Shown here: positions 22,720-32,618 of the stretch, piece after piece
Position numbering within the stretch: position 1 is the stretch's first letter
Layout of the letters: each line of letters begins with the position of its first letter
From: Micractinium sp. NFX-FRZ
Lineage: Eukaryota > Chlorophyta > Trebouxiophyceae > Chlorellales > Chlorellaceae
Assembly (NCBI GenBank): GCA_029339195.1
Contig: JAPTJF010000002.1
Span: 372,001-436,000 of the forward strand
DNA length: 64,000 bases
Direction of reading: 5' to 3'
Program-made: the position numbers and the translations under genes
The notes under the pieces: generated by a model
Databases searched by the model: none
What the model saw: the letters and a program-made list of their open reading frames with translations, nothing else
Told to the model about the DNA's origin: nothing

Positions 22720-24200
22720 GGCGGCTCACCCCACCAGCGTCAGCGGTTCCAGGTCCAGGCTGTGCAGGAACAAGTCCTCAACCACCACCTGATCCCGAGG
22801 GGAGAGGGGCACAAGAGCAGGGGAACTTCAGCGCTTCCGCGGGGGGAGGGGCACAACAGCAGAGGAACCCCGGTGAGGGCAGCCAGCCAGCGGCACGGGA
22901 AGCTGCTCAACGGCAGCAGCGTTGCAGCGGAGAAGCCAGCAAAGCAATGCATGTTCACCACAGGTACGTCTTTGGTCCCAGCAAGGCAGGTCAGTACTGG
23001 ATTGCGTGCAGGAGGCACCCACCCTCCGTTGGCCGCACCTGTGCTGCCTGCACCAGCTCCGCTGCCACCACCAGCCCAATGCCCAGCAGCATGTCCGGCA
23101 CAGATGCGGGAGCCGAGGGGGAGGGGGAGGGCAGCACAGGCGGCGGCGCCAGGTGTGCGGCTGCAGCAGATGGCTCGCTGGCACCTCCTTCCAGCAGGCT
23201 GGCAGCACCCACTAGAGTGATGCCCGCCTGCGGCACACACAGAGGCAGCACACCGCGGTGAGCACAAGAAGCGGGTTGAGGCTGCAGGTGCAAGCAAGAG
23301 CACGGTGCCGCACCACTTTCCAGTCCATATGTGGCGCCACGGCAAAACAGGCTGGCCTCTTGGGTGCAGGAAGCAGTGTAGCAGTGCACGCCCCCGCCCT
23401 GCCCCCAGCGCACCGTGCACAGGCCGATGCCGGCGAGATGCCAGCGGTTGAGGTGACGCCGCAGGAAGGCGGTGCTCAGCAGGGCGGAGAAGACTATTTC
23501 CGAGCCCCTGACCATCTGAAACACTGAAGCCGTGACATACAGAAGTCCAACAGACATGAGCACAGTGGCAACCAGGTCGAAGCAGGTGGGCACCAGAATG
23601 AGCGCCAGCGCCCGGCGGCTCGGTAACGGAGCAGTGCCGTTGTCTGTGGGGGCAGCACCCCAATGCGCCAGGCTGGCTGCTGTAGCCGTGCTGGTCATGC
23701 TGCCCGGAGTGCCCGGCGTCCAGCGCCCCAGGGACAGCCTGGAGGGGGAAGGTGAGCGGCTTCTGGGGGTTGGTAGCCCCGGCGAGCGGCGCAGGAGCCC
23801 CTGCAGCAGTGGCTCAGTGGCGCTGCCGCGTGTGGACGACTCCAGGCGTGGAAGCCAGCGTGTGGCGGCACGGACGGCCGCCGCGGCTGGCAGGCAGGCC
23901 GCCATGCCTAGGAACATGAGTGCGGTGCTTGCCCATGGCTTCTCAAAGTCATGCACTATGCCATCGCGCCCAGGGCCCTGTGATGCACGGGGATGGGAGC
24001 GAGTGGGGGTGGGGAGCGGCGGAGACGGCACGATGGAGCGGGCACCCAGCGGCGGCGCCTGCCTGCAACAAGCAGACAACGCACCCCCGACACTACCTGT
24101 TCACCTCAAGCTGGTAGATCAGCTTCGACAGAAGCGCAATCGCCGTGCCGGAAACAACAAGGGAAAGGGCTCCCAACCCAGACCCGTTGGAGGAGAGCAT
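21430..24200 (-). CDS. SLC35F6: SLC35F6-like multispanning transporter
   Basis: A membrane protein of the drug/metabolite transporter superfamily, close to animal SLC35F6. Six exons give 563 aa: 24200-24105, 23977-23414, 23227-23039, 22788-22730, 22488-22301, 22025-21430. Segments matching the family in order are HDFEKPW with a membrane helix, CFDLVATVLMSVGLLYVTAS followed by VFQMVRGSEIVFSALLS, AGITLVGAASL, VVVEDLFLHSLDLEPLTLVG with YEGVYGM, and VTDSLGAVTRTVLETLKTLL, the usual last helix pair. It is longer than the animal protein (about 370 aa) because of a loop insert at about 90-150, a Pro/Ser-rich insert in the exon 23227-23039, and a long Ala/Glu/Pro-rich tail. The substrate is unknown; membrane location is inferred from the helices. 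Confidence 0.88.
22067..22106 (-). other. AT-rich tract in SLC35F6 intron
   Basis: About 40 bp of nearly pure A/T (T-rich on the coding strand) interrupts GC-rich intron DNA about 40-80 bp upstream of the last 3' splice site. It may serve as a U-rich splicing tract or be a recent small insertion. Confidence 0.6.
22645..22720. repeat. GGCA tetranucleotide microsatellite
   Basis: About 18 units of GGCA, some altered to GGCG, lie in the intron just past the donor of the 22788-22730 exon. On the coding strand it reads CTGC repeats. Confidence 0.9.
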
Positions 24201-25118
24201 GCCCTGGCGGCACTCGTTGGACTAGAATAAAGTCTTATACCACCCTGCAACTCGGATCAAGAGCGTGAGCCGTCTGAAAGGCATACCAGAGCTTGTAAAG
24301 GGGCGCCAACGCCACCTGGCGTGGGCGCGAAGAAAACGAGGCCTGCTGCGCAAAAATGCGCCAACGACGTCCATTTCAACTCTGGCCACCGTGCAGCCCC
24401 CCACTGCTCTGCAACCACGTCTGTGCAACCTCGCGTCCACACTCGCAGAGCCGCGTCCCTGCAGGTCAGCAGAGAGCCGCACATGTGGACTGTGTGCAAT
24501 CTAACCTGCTGCGCCGGGGCCCCTGGCTGCAGGCGTTGCTGCAGAGTGCCGCTACGGACGGCGCCGCTCGACGCCGGGATGCTGCCTTCAGCCGCCGTTG
24601 CAGCACCTAGCTGCAGGGAAACCATACGTGCATCACCTTGATTGTGTGCAGTGCAACAAACATGCACCATGAACGCATTTGTGCTGTGCAGGCCCAGCCG
24701 TGCACACAGTTGGCACGCTGTTGGCACGGCACGTGCACGCACCGCCGACAGCGCAGCAGCCCAACAGCTCAGTTTAGCGGCGATGACGTGGTCGGATGAG
24801 GTGTGCTCCAACCGAATCCAGGTGTGGAATGTAACTAGGGCAACGCCAGCTGCTGGCAGGGACAAGGGGCAGGTGGAGAGGATGCCTGCAAGATGCCTGC
24901 TGGCATCGGCTGGCCGGCAGGCAAGCTGGCAAGCCAGGTTGCGCATCATGCGCTGCCAACACGCTGCTCGGCCCTTGCACCTGGTCTCTGCAAGGGCTGC
25001 ACAGAACCCCCTCCAATGCCTTGCTGCCCTCATCAATGCCACGCCGCCCCTTCGGCCTTGCTGTGCTGTGCAGGTGGCGCGCGCGCAGGGCCCGCGCAGC
25101 GCCACGCCGCGCCGCCTG
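24201..25118. promoter_or_regulatory. Divergent region upstream of the transporter and a small gene
   Basis: The transporter starts leftward at 24200. The small membrane-protein gene runs right from 25119 or earlier. A good acceptor (TGTGCAG) at about 25072 suggests that the right-hand gene has an upstream exon, possibly from an ATG at 24783 followed by a GT at 24801. No other gene is visible. Confidence 0.35.
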
Positions 25119-25771
25119 ATGCCCGCGGCAGCGCCTCAGGCCAACTCTCGGCTGGGCCCGATTGCGCTGGCTGCCGGCCTCGTGGCTGCCTCCCTGTACT
25201 ACAGCAAAGAGGGCCACAAGCTGCGAGGGCGGAAGCTGCCTCCTGTTCTGGAGAAGCTGCGCCGCCTGCTGGGCGGCGGGGCGGGCGGGCGGCGCGTCGT
25301 TGGCACGGCACCGCGCCGCGCCGCATCATCGGCAGGCGGCGCAGGGGGCGCAGCGGGGGCGCAGCCCAAGCAGGGGCAGGCCGACTGGCAGCAGCAAGAC
25401 GCGCGCGTCCTGGCGGCGGTCGCGGCTGAGCAGCGGCTGCAGCAGCAGCAGCAGCAGCAGCAGGTGAGGCGTGATGCACGCGAGGACCGGCACAGCGTGC
25501 ACTGAGACGCTGTGTGTGCTGCGGTGTATGCACTGCAGTTGGCAGACGGCAGCGTGTGTGCGGTCAGTTGGGTGTCGGCAGGGCGACAGCAAGCCATGTG
25601 AGCGCCTTCAAACTTCTCATTCACACCGCATGCGGTTGTCCCAACCACCTGGCTGTGCAGGCAGCGGCGGCGCCGGCACAGCCCAACCCAGCGGCAAACA
25701 GCAGCGCTGGCGCGGGCGGCAAGGGCAAGAACAAGAAGAACAAAGGCGGCAAGGGCAAGAAGAAGAAGTGA
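25119..25771 (+). CDS. Unknown small membrane protein with Lys-rich tail
   Basis: Two exons are clear, the first ending at 25463 and the second at 25661-25771. From the ATG at 25119 the product is 151 aa. The frame is open upstream and an acceptor at 25072 leaves the true start unsure. It has one likely membrane segment (about 12-28, LGPIALAAGLVAASLYY), a basic stretch, an Ala/Gly linker, a run of Gln, and a C-terminus rich in Lys and Gly (KGKNKKNKGGKGKKKK). The layout suggests a single-pass membrane protein with a cytosolic basic tail. I do not recognise the family. Confidence 0.55.
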
Positions 25772-26416
25772 CAAAATACAAGGGTGGGCTGCACCGCAGA
25801 CCCGCCCAGTCCTGGCACAGTTGCCCCAGGTGCCTCCGAGGAGTCCAGGCCAGGGCCAGCTCAACCAGCAGCACTGTTTGTACTGGAGCTCCAAGCTCAC
25901 TGAGCGTCCGTGCATTGTTATTTCTGTTAGTCGCTCTTTCGATCCGTTTAAACCCCGCAGCGGGCACGAGAAGGAGGGGGGGAACAACTGCGAGTCGTAG
26001 TCCTCTGAAATGTCCTCTGCTGCGCTGGCCGCTACGGGCCGCGGAAGCCGCCAAGTCAGGCAGATGAGCGAAGCCGCCACATCCCCCGATCACTCTTGCC
26101 GCACCTCGTTCTGAATACAAGCACTGCACTCAAGCTCTTTGGCTCAAGCAGCGAGTCGTCGCTGGCCTCAGCAGTTATTGTCACATTCAGCATCACAGGC
26201 GGCGAGGTTCTCGAGCGAGCCCCCTCAGTTGATGTTAGAAGCCTCAGCACGCAAGTATTGAGCTGCTGGTGAGTGCCTGAAGGGGATGCAGCCAGCGCTT
26301 GGGTCCCAGCCGAATGCCGTCCCGGCAGACCCTTGCTAGGCTTTCAGAGTGGAGAAGAAGGTTTCCGAGCAAGCTTTCATCACCCCACGCTGCAGGCGGC
26401 AAGCCCCAGCCCAGGA
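25772..26416. other. Intergenic, no gene seen
   Basis: This holds the 3' flank of the small membrane-protein gene and the promoter of the KH gene. A less GC-rich part lies at 25900-26260. No open frame with supporting signals is seen. Confidence 0.4.
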
Positions 26417-29359
26417 ATGATGCCGGGAGGTCCCGGCAGAGGGCAGCGGGGCGGCAGGCAGGGGGCGCAGAGCAAACTGCGCAGGCTGGTGAGTGGGTCG
26501 GGCCGCCGACCGGGCTTTGGGGGCCGCCGCTGGGCTTTGGGGGCCGCCGCTGGCGGTGTCCCATGATGTCACAAACCGCCGTCCCAGTCACGCGCTGCCG
26601 CGCCCTCCTCTCTCACCGAGGTCTGCAAGGGCAGGCAGTGCGTTTGGCAGGACGCAGCACGTGGTGGTAGGCAGGCAGTTCTGCAACATGCTGATATGAG
26701 GCGTGCAGCCGCAGCGGCACAACCCCGGGCGGGTGTGCCTCCTCTGCTGACCCCCGTCCTGGACTGCCGCACTGTGCCTCCACTTCAGGGCCTGCAGAAC
26801 AGCCAGCAGGGCACGGCAGCCAGCGCTGCTGCAGCTGCAGCCGCCAAGAAGCAGCTCACCTTTGAGATTTTCTTCCCACGCCTCGGAGGCAGCTCGCCCT
26901 ACCGAGGGGCACAGTACCGCGCAGCCCGTGGCAAGGTGCGCGGGCGGGGAGCGGCGGGGGCGGGGCGCACTTGCACCGGCAGGCAGCGCGGTGTGGAGCC
27001 TGTGCAGGCTGCATGCGCGCCCAATTGTCTTTTGCACGTTGTCAGGGTGGTGAGTCGTGAATGCTACAGAATTAGCCCGCCTTTGCCCGCCCTTCCCAGC
27101 CGCCGGCCCCGCCCCCGTCCTCTATGTGACCCCTCGTGGCTGCCCCCCCCTCTGGTCGCCTTCCACGCACCCACTTCACCCCAGTCTGCCACCAACGCAC
27201 TGAACTGCTCCCCAATATCTCTTCACTTGTATCCGCCCCCACAGCAGGATGGCCTCTACAACTTTGTGGGCCTGGTGCTGGGGCACGGCGGCGCCACAGT
27301 GCAGCGCATCCAGCGTGCCTCGGGCGCCAAAATCGAGGTGAGGCGCTGGCGGCGTGAAGGAGGGGCGGCAGGGCTGGGGTGAGGGGGCGGGACGCTCGTT
27401 CCTCCCTTGAATGGCCAGCCACGAGCTGCTGCTGCAGCGTGGGTTCCCCATGCCGCTGTCCCAGCGCATTCAAGCGCGTATGAGCGCCCATGCGTCGCCC
27501 ACTCCCCGCTGCCGCCCCGCTCAGCCTGCGCTCCCGCTGCCCCTTGGTCATTTCTCACCAAGCACCGCCCTGCCCCCACCCCTTCGCTTCCCCCCTGCCT
27601 CCCCCAGGTGCGCGACTCTGCTGGCAACCTGAACGGGGCGCACCCCTCCTCCCACGCTGACCCCTCGCTGCACGCCTGGGTGGCGGCGGCCAGCCGGCAC
27701 CGCCTGGAGAAGGCCGTCACACTGCTGCTGGACGTGCTGACGCCCACCAACACGGCGCTGCACCCCGTCAGCATTGTGCCTGGAGGCTGCGTGGTGCTGG
27801 AGCCGGTGGTGCCCAGGTGCGGGGGGAACCTGGGTGTGCTCGGGGTGGGCAAGGCGGTGGGGGGCGGTTGAGCCGGGGCGCGGACACAGAGTGCGAGTCG
27901 GTGGGCTGAGGTGACATCTGTGGTTGATGTGCGGGGTGGGCTGTACTGAGGCAGTGCAGAGGCGCCCACCTGTTGCGCCCGGGCTCGCTCCAACTGTGCA
28001 CCTGCCGCACTCTGCCCCCTGCAGCGACTGGCTCGACGGGGCAGACGCAGAGTTGATGGCGGCGGCCGCGGCACACGAGGCAGCAGCGTCAATATCCGGC
28101 CTGGCGTCGCCGTGCGCGGCAGCCAATGCCTGGGCGTCCAACCGCCTGCTGGGGCAGCGCGGCCCCGGCGACTACATCTCCCCTCTGCCCTCGCCGCTGC
28201 GCGCCCCCGGTGCCCCCACGCTGTCGCACAGCAGCAGCAGCACCAGTGAGGCTGATGAGGAGGAGGCAGCAGCCATGCTGGCGGGGGACCCATGCTTGGG
28301 CAGCGGCGGCCCAGATTCGCCTGCCTCTGTGGTGCCGCCGCCCCCGCCGCCGCGCCGTCGCCAGGAAGCCTCTTCCCCGCTGCCCGCTGGCATGTCCTCT
28401 CTGCCGCCTCACGAGCAGCCCTCCATGGCCAGCGTCTGGGCTTCCATGCTGCACCAGGACGGGCCCTCGCCTACGGTGAGCTGAGCTCGCATGGTGGAGG
28501 GCTGGGGGGAAGGTCTCGACGCTGGGCTGGTGCTGGTGCACAGCTTACTGCACGTCCATGTGCTCTCCACTTCCAGTACTGTCGCCATGCACAGCTTGCA
28601 TCACGCGTGCGCCCAGGCATGTGCCAGGCGCTGGGTGATTTGCCAGCTTCCTCAGCCAGCGGTGTCGCCTTCCGCCAGGGCCAGCAGCCCAGACCCGGTC
28701 CTTACCCTCCTGCCTGTGCACCGCTTGCTGTGCAGGGTGCGTCGGCCGACTGCTCCGCCAGCTCAGCGCCCAAGCTCAGCTGCTCCTCTGGCAGCAGCGC
28801 CGCCTCCAACAGCAGCTGGTCTCTCTGGGAGCAGGGCAGCTCCAGCTCCTCTTTCTACGAGCAGCTGCAGGCGGCCGCCAACGACACGTTTGCGTGCGCA
28901 GCGGCGCAGCCCGCCCCCGCGCTGAGCGCGCCCCTCGCCGGCAGCGCCACCTTTGGCTCCCTGCACCCGCTTAGGCTGGGTGGTGGCATCGCCAGCAACA
29001 GCGGCTTTGTGCAGGCGGCGCAGCAGCAGAAGCAGCAGCAGCACTTCACGGCGCGGACCGGGCAGCCGCTGGCGCCTCCTCCTGCCATGCAGCAGCAGAT
29101 GCCGGCGCCGTTCCCAGGGCTGGTGCGCCCGGCTTTGGGGCCCAGCTATGGTGGCTCAGGCCTGCCCCTGGGCTTCTCCCCGCATACCGCAGGCATGGGT
29201 GCCGGCATGGGCATGAGCCTGGGCATGCCAGCGGGCGCGCCGTCCTTGTTTGGTGGCCAGCTGTACACAGCGCACACAGCAGCGGCGCCCGCCAGCGATG
29301 CTGAGCACGACATGCAGCGGCTGCTGGCGGCTGTGGCCAGCATGGCCACTCTGGAGTAA
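26417..29359 (+). CDS. KH-domain RNA-binding protein, SF1/STAR-like
   Basis: A single-stranded RNA-binding protein with a large KH domain like those of splicing factor 1 and STAR proteins. Six exons give about 584 aa: 26417-26488, 26789-26935, 27245-27337, 27608-27816, 28025-28475, 28577-29359. The KH core (about 75-165) shows YNFVGLVLGHGGATVQRIQR, then ASGAKIEVRDSAG, the pattern DPSLHAWVAA that matches the extended loop and helix of SF1, and a C-terminal helix LEKAVTLLLDVL. The start is Arg/Gly-rich. The rest is low complexity (Pro runs, Ser, Gln, Met/Gly). No CCHC zinc knuckle or second KH is visible, so it is probably not SF1 itself but a regulator of splicing or RNA stability. The last exon may begin at 28577 or 28736, since both acceptors keep the frame. 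Confidence 0.82.
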
Positions 29360-30642
29360 TAAGGGGCGCCAGCTGGGCCCCCTGCACCAATAACCCTCCC
29401 CACCCATCATCCATCTCTCGCTAATCGTGCGCCCTGCCCACGCCGAAAGGCGCGGAAGCATGCCGGCTGCAGCGCCCCCCTTCCCCCGCATACCCTGTCC
29501 CCTGGTCCCCGTGCTGAATTGGGCATCTTCGTACTGTACCAGTCTCTGCCGAACCTGCCTTCATACGCATCGCCAATCCGTCCCCCCCCGCCCCGCCCCC
29601 CTTTACTGCGTGCAACACGCAAGCACCCGTCTGCAGCAGTGGGCCCGCCCGCGGCCCTCTCTGCAGCTGGTGCCCCCTCGCCCCTTTCTCTCTTCAGTCC
29701 TCACTCCGTGCCCGTCCCGCCTCCGTGCCGGCGCAGCTGTCATGTGTGATTGGTGCAGCCCCTCTTGTGTGGGCCTAATGTCAGCACCCGCTGACGCAGC
29801 TGCCGCTCGCGCCCTCCCTGACCGGCGCTCAGCACCCGCATTCACCGCCATGCCCATTTCTCTGAAGAGCACAACCGCTCGTCTTACGTGCGCCGCCTTA
29901 GCCCCCCGCATTCATCGGCGCCCCCCGCCCTCCCAACTCAAAAATCATTGTCTTACTCCTGCATGCGTGGTGCCCCTACAAACATTGTCTCGGCCATCTG
30001 GCTGCCAGGGCTCGGTGCGCCGCACTGCCCAGCAGCCGCCCAGCTCAGCGCCACAAACTACCTCGTTCGGAACCCTCACCATTACTGCCTGGAATCTTCA
30101 AGTACCGCCGGAGCCCCTTTCCTCTCTAATGCCTCCCCCCGGTCTGTTTGTACACCCCACCCTCTCGGTGCCACGGGGGCGACCGCCATGGCGCCGCCTT
30201 ACATGGCCCGTCCGGCATGGACCTGCCATTTTCTCATGAGTTCATAATGTGTGATTGCTCAAGACTCGACCCGGACACAGAACAAGGGGGCTGGCATGGT
30301 GAACAGCTTGCAGGTTCCTGGTGCCCTGTTGCGGCGCTGGCCTGCTGGCGGTAGGCGCCAGCCACTTGCTCCCTTGCGGTGCGTCAAACCGTCTCTAGTT
30401 GCAGTTTGCCATCCTATTCTCGAACCTGCTTGAACCTGCTGCACGCCAGGGAGACCAGGCTGCAGCTCCCTGCCGCGGCATGCTGCAGCGCGCCGCGAGG
30501 GGCATGAGCTGGCCTGCCCACAACTTCTTCAGCTTGGGCGGGCGCTCAGTTCGCGCGTGTTGCCTAGTAGGGATAACTTGCGCGATTTGATTATCCCCCT
30601 CCTACTGCGGGGAAGCTGCAGAAACTCCTTGGCCACACCGCG
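29360..30642. other. 1.28 kb intergenic, pyrimidine-rich, no gene seen
   Basis: This probably holds the long C/T-rich 3' untranslated region of the KH gene, then the promoter of the BTB gene. Open frames on both strands lack splice sites and family motifs. Confidence 0.4.
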
Positions 30643-31918
30643 ATGTCGGCACCGGCGCCTGAACTGGTAACACTCAACGTAGGTGGCAGGTAAGCTCGAT
30701 ATCAAGTGGGGCGTGGTGCCTGCAAGCAAGCCATGGGGCCTGCCAGTGTCTCCTACCGCCCCAGCGCCTGTGCAGGCACCCAGCACTGGCGGCATCGGCA
30801 GTGGCACTGGGCAGCACCACAGCCGCACCATTCACAAGCTCCTTGCCACTTTACTTCTCAACCCCGCCCCCAAGCAGGCTGTTCACCACCACCCGCTCCA
30901 CGCTGACCAAGCACCCCGACTCGATGCTGGCGGCCATGTTCAGGGGGGACATGCAGGCGGGGCTGGCAGACGGGCAGGGGCACCCCTTCCTCGACAGGTG
31001 GGGCGGGGGCGGGGGGAGGGGGAGGGAGCAGCAGGGGTGCTGTACGCTTGCTACTTTCCCCAAGCACGGCAGCCTGATGCCACATCCTGGCTGCTGCTCA
31101 AGCTCTGCTGCCCCATACTTGTCCTGAACCCTGCATGCCTGCTTTGCTGCAAGTGCCCGCAGGCGCAGCGTGCTCGCCTTGCCCACCTGCCTGCCCACCT
31201 GCCTGCCTGCCTGCCCGCCCCGACCCCCTCCTCCCGCAGGGACCCCGCCCACTTCCCCGCCATCCTGGCCTTCCTGCGGGACAACCAGGTGTTGCCGCTG
31301 CCCGAGGGGCGGCTGGAGCGGCAGCAGCTCAAGTCAGAGGCAGGCTTCTACGCGCTGACCGAGCTGGTGGCAGCAATTGAGGCGGCTGATGCGGCAACTG
31401 AGGCCGCAGAGGTGGCAGCGGCGCAGCGGCGGCAGCGTGCAGAGGCGGCAGACGAGAGCCGGCAGCTGCTGGAGACGCAGCGTGCGGAGCAGGTCAGGGC
31501 GGCCTGCCAGGCTGTGGAGCGGGCAGAGGCGGAGTGGGAGGCAGCCAAACAACCACTGGAGATGCTTTGGGCCATGCAGCAGGAGGTGGTGGCCCTTGAG
31601 GCAGAGCTACAAAGAGTGAGGCTGAACCCACATGGGTGGGACCCCAACCACCCAGGCGAGGCCCGGCTGGCGCGAGATGAGGTGGAGGAAGCGCAGGGCG
31701 AGTTTGATCGCATGCGGCGTGACGTCAGCGACTATATCAATGACCTCCGGAAGGAGCTGGCGGCTGCCGAGGCGGCCCGTGTGCGGCTGCGGCAGGCGCA
31801 GCTGGTCAGGATGTGCGCGCTGGGTGCTGACATGGCGACGGCAAAGGAGATGCTGGCAACCATGCACCCGGATCTGATGGCGCCAGAAGTGCGCCTGGAG
31901 GCAGAAGCAGGGGTCTGA
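30643..31918 (+). CDS. BTB/T1-domain (KCTD-like) protein with coiled coil
   Basis: Three exons (30643-30689, 30878-30997, 31240-31918) give 281 aa. The N-terminal part is a potassium-channel-tetramerisation-type BTB domain: LVTLNVGG, RLFTTTRSTLTKHPDSMLAAMF, then DRDPAHFPAILAFLRDNQVLPLPEG and an Ala/Leu-rich helix, about residues 8-115. The rest (about 120-281) is charged and helical (Glu, Ala, Arg, Gln) and probably a coiled coil. Such proteins form oligomers and often serve as adaptors for Cullin-3 ubiquitin ligases; here that is inference from the family. No channel segments are present. The two introns split the BTB domain. Confidence 0.85.
31186..31220 (+). repeat. CTGC tetranucleotide tract in BTB gene intron
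   Basis: A short run of CTGC units, broken by a CCA, lies just upstream of the third exon and may form part of its pyrimidine-rich acceptor region. Confidence 0.7.
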
Positions 31919-32618
31919 ACGTATGCCAACACTGTCCTTGCTCCCGCCCGCTGCCTCCCGCCGAGCTCCCGCCAAGCGGCGCTCCCGCTCCGGCTGCCTC
32001 CCGCTGCCTCCCGCCCGCGCTCTGCTCCTGCTCCTGTTCCCACCGCCTCTGCCTGCCGCTCGCTTAGACCGGCTTCCTCACGCAGAAGTGGACGGTAGTC
32101 ATTTTAGGGATGTACAACCTGCTGAGAAGTGCTTGCGTTCAAATGCAGTTACCGGCAGCCCTGCAAATTTGCTATCCCTGCTCAACACAACACTCTCAGC
32201 CCGACGCAGCCGGTAGAGGGGGGGTGAGCCATGAACCGTACATGAATGAATGAGCCAGAGAATGTCACGCTAACCAATAGCTGCAGAGAGCTTTGACAAC
32301 AGACCGCACAAGAACTGCATACACAAGCTCGGATGGATAGTCTCAGCGCCCTGCTACAGTTATGCTTGGCCAAGGGGGTGGCGGCGGCGCCCTGTTGGCG
32401 CCAGTGAGGCAGACGGTGTTGGCAACCGTTGCCCTTTCCGCTGCTTCCTTGCGGCCAGGACGCCGTGATTTTCAGCCAGGTGCAGCCTACGACAAACGTT
32501 TGCCGCGCCGCCACCAGCGCAGGAAGGGCGCGCTTCTGTTTCGGCAGCAGCGGGTCTTCACCTGCAAGGGGTGATTGATAGGGGAAATTGAACGGCCGCA
32601 GAGCCGATAATCGGCACC
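31919..32618. other. Intergenic, no gene seen
   Basis: This is the 3' flank of the BTB gene and the promoter of GRWD1. A long minus-strand open frame crosses its right end but runs through GRWD1 exons and is not a gene. Confidence 0.45.

Noticed and set aside
22645..22720. Possible CRISPR or minisatellite array
   Set aside because: It is a simple four-base microsatellite without spacers, in an intron of a eukaryotic gene.
30643..31918. Voltage-gated potassium channel
   Set aside because: Only the T1/BTB part is present; there are no membrane segments or pore motif.
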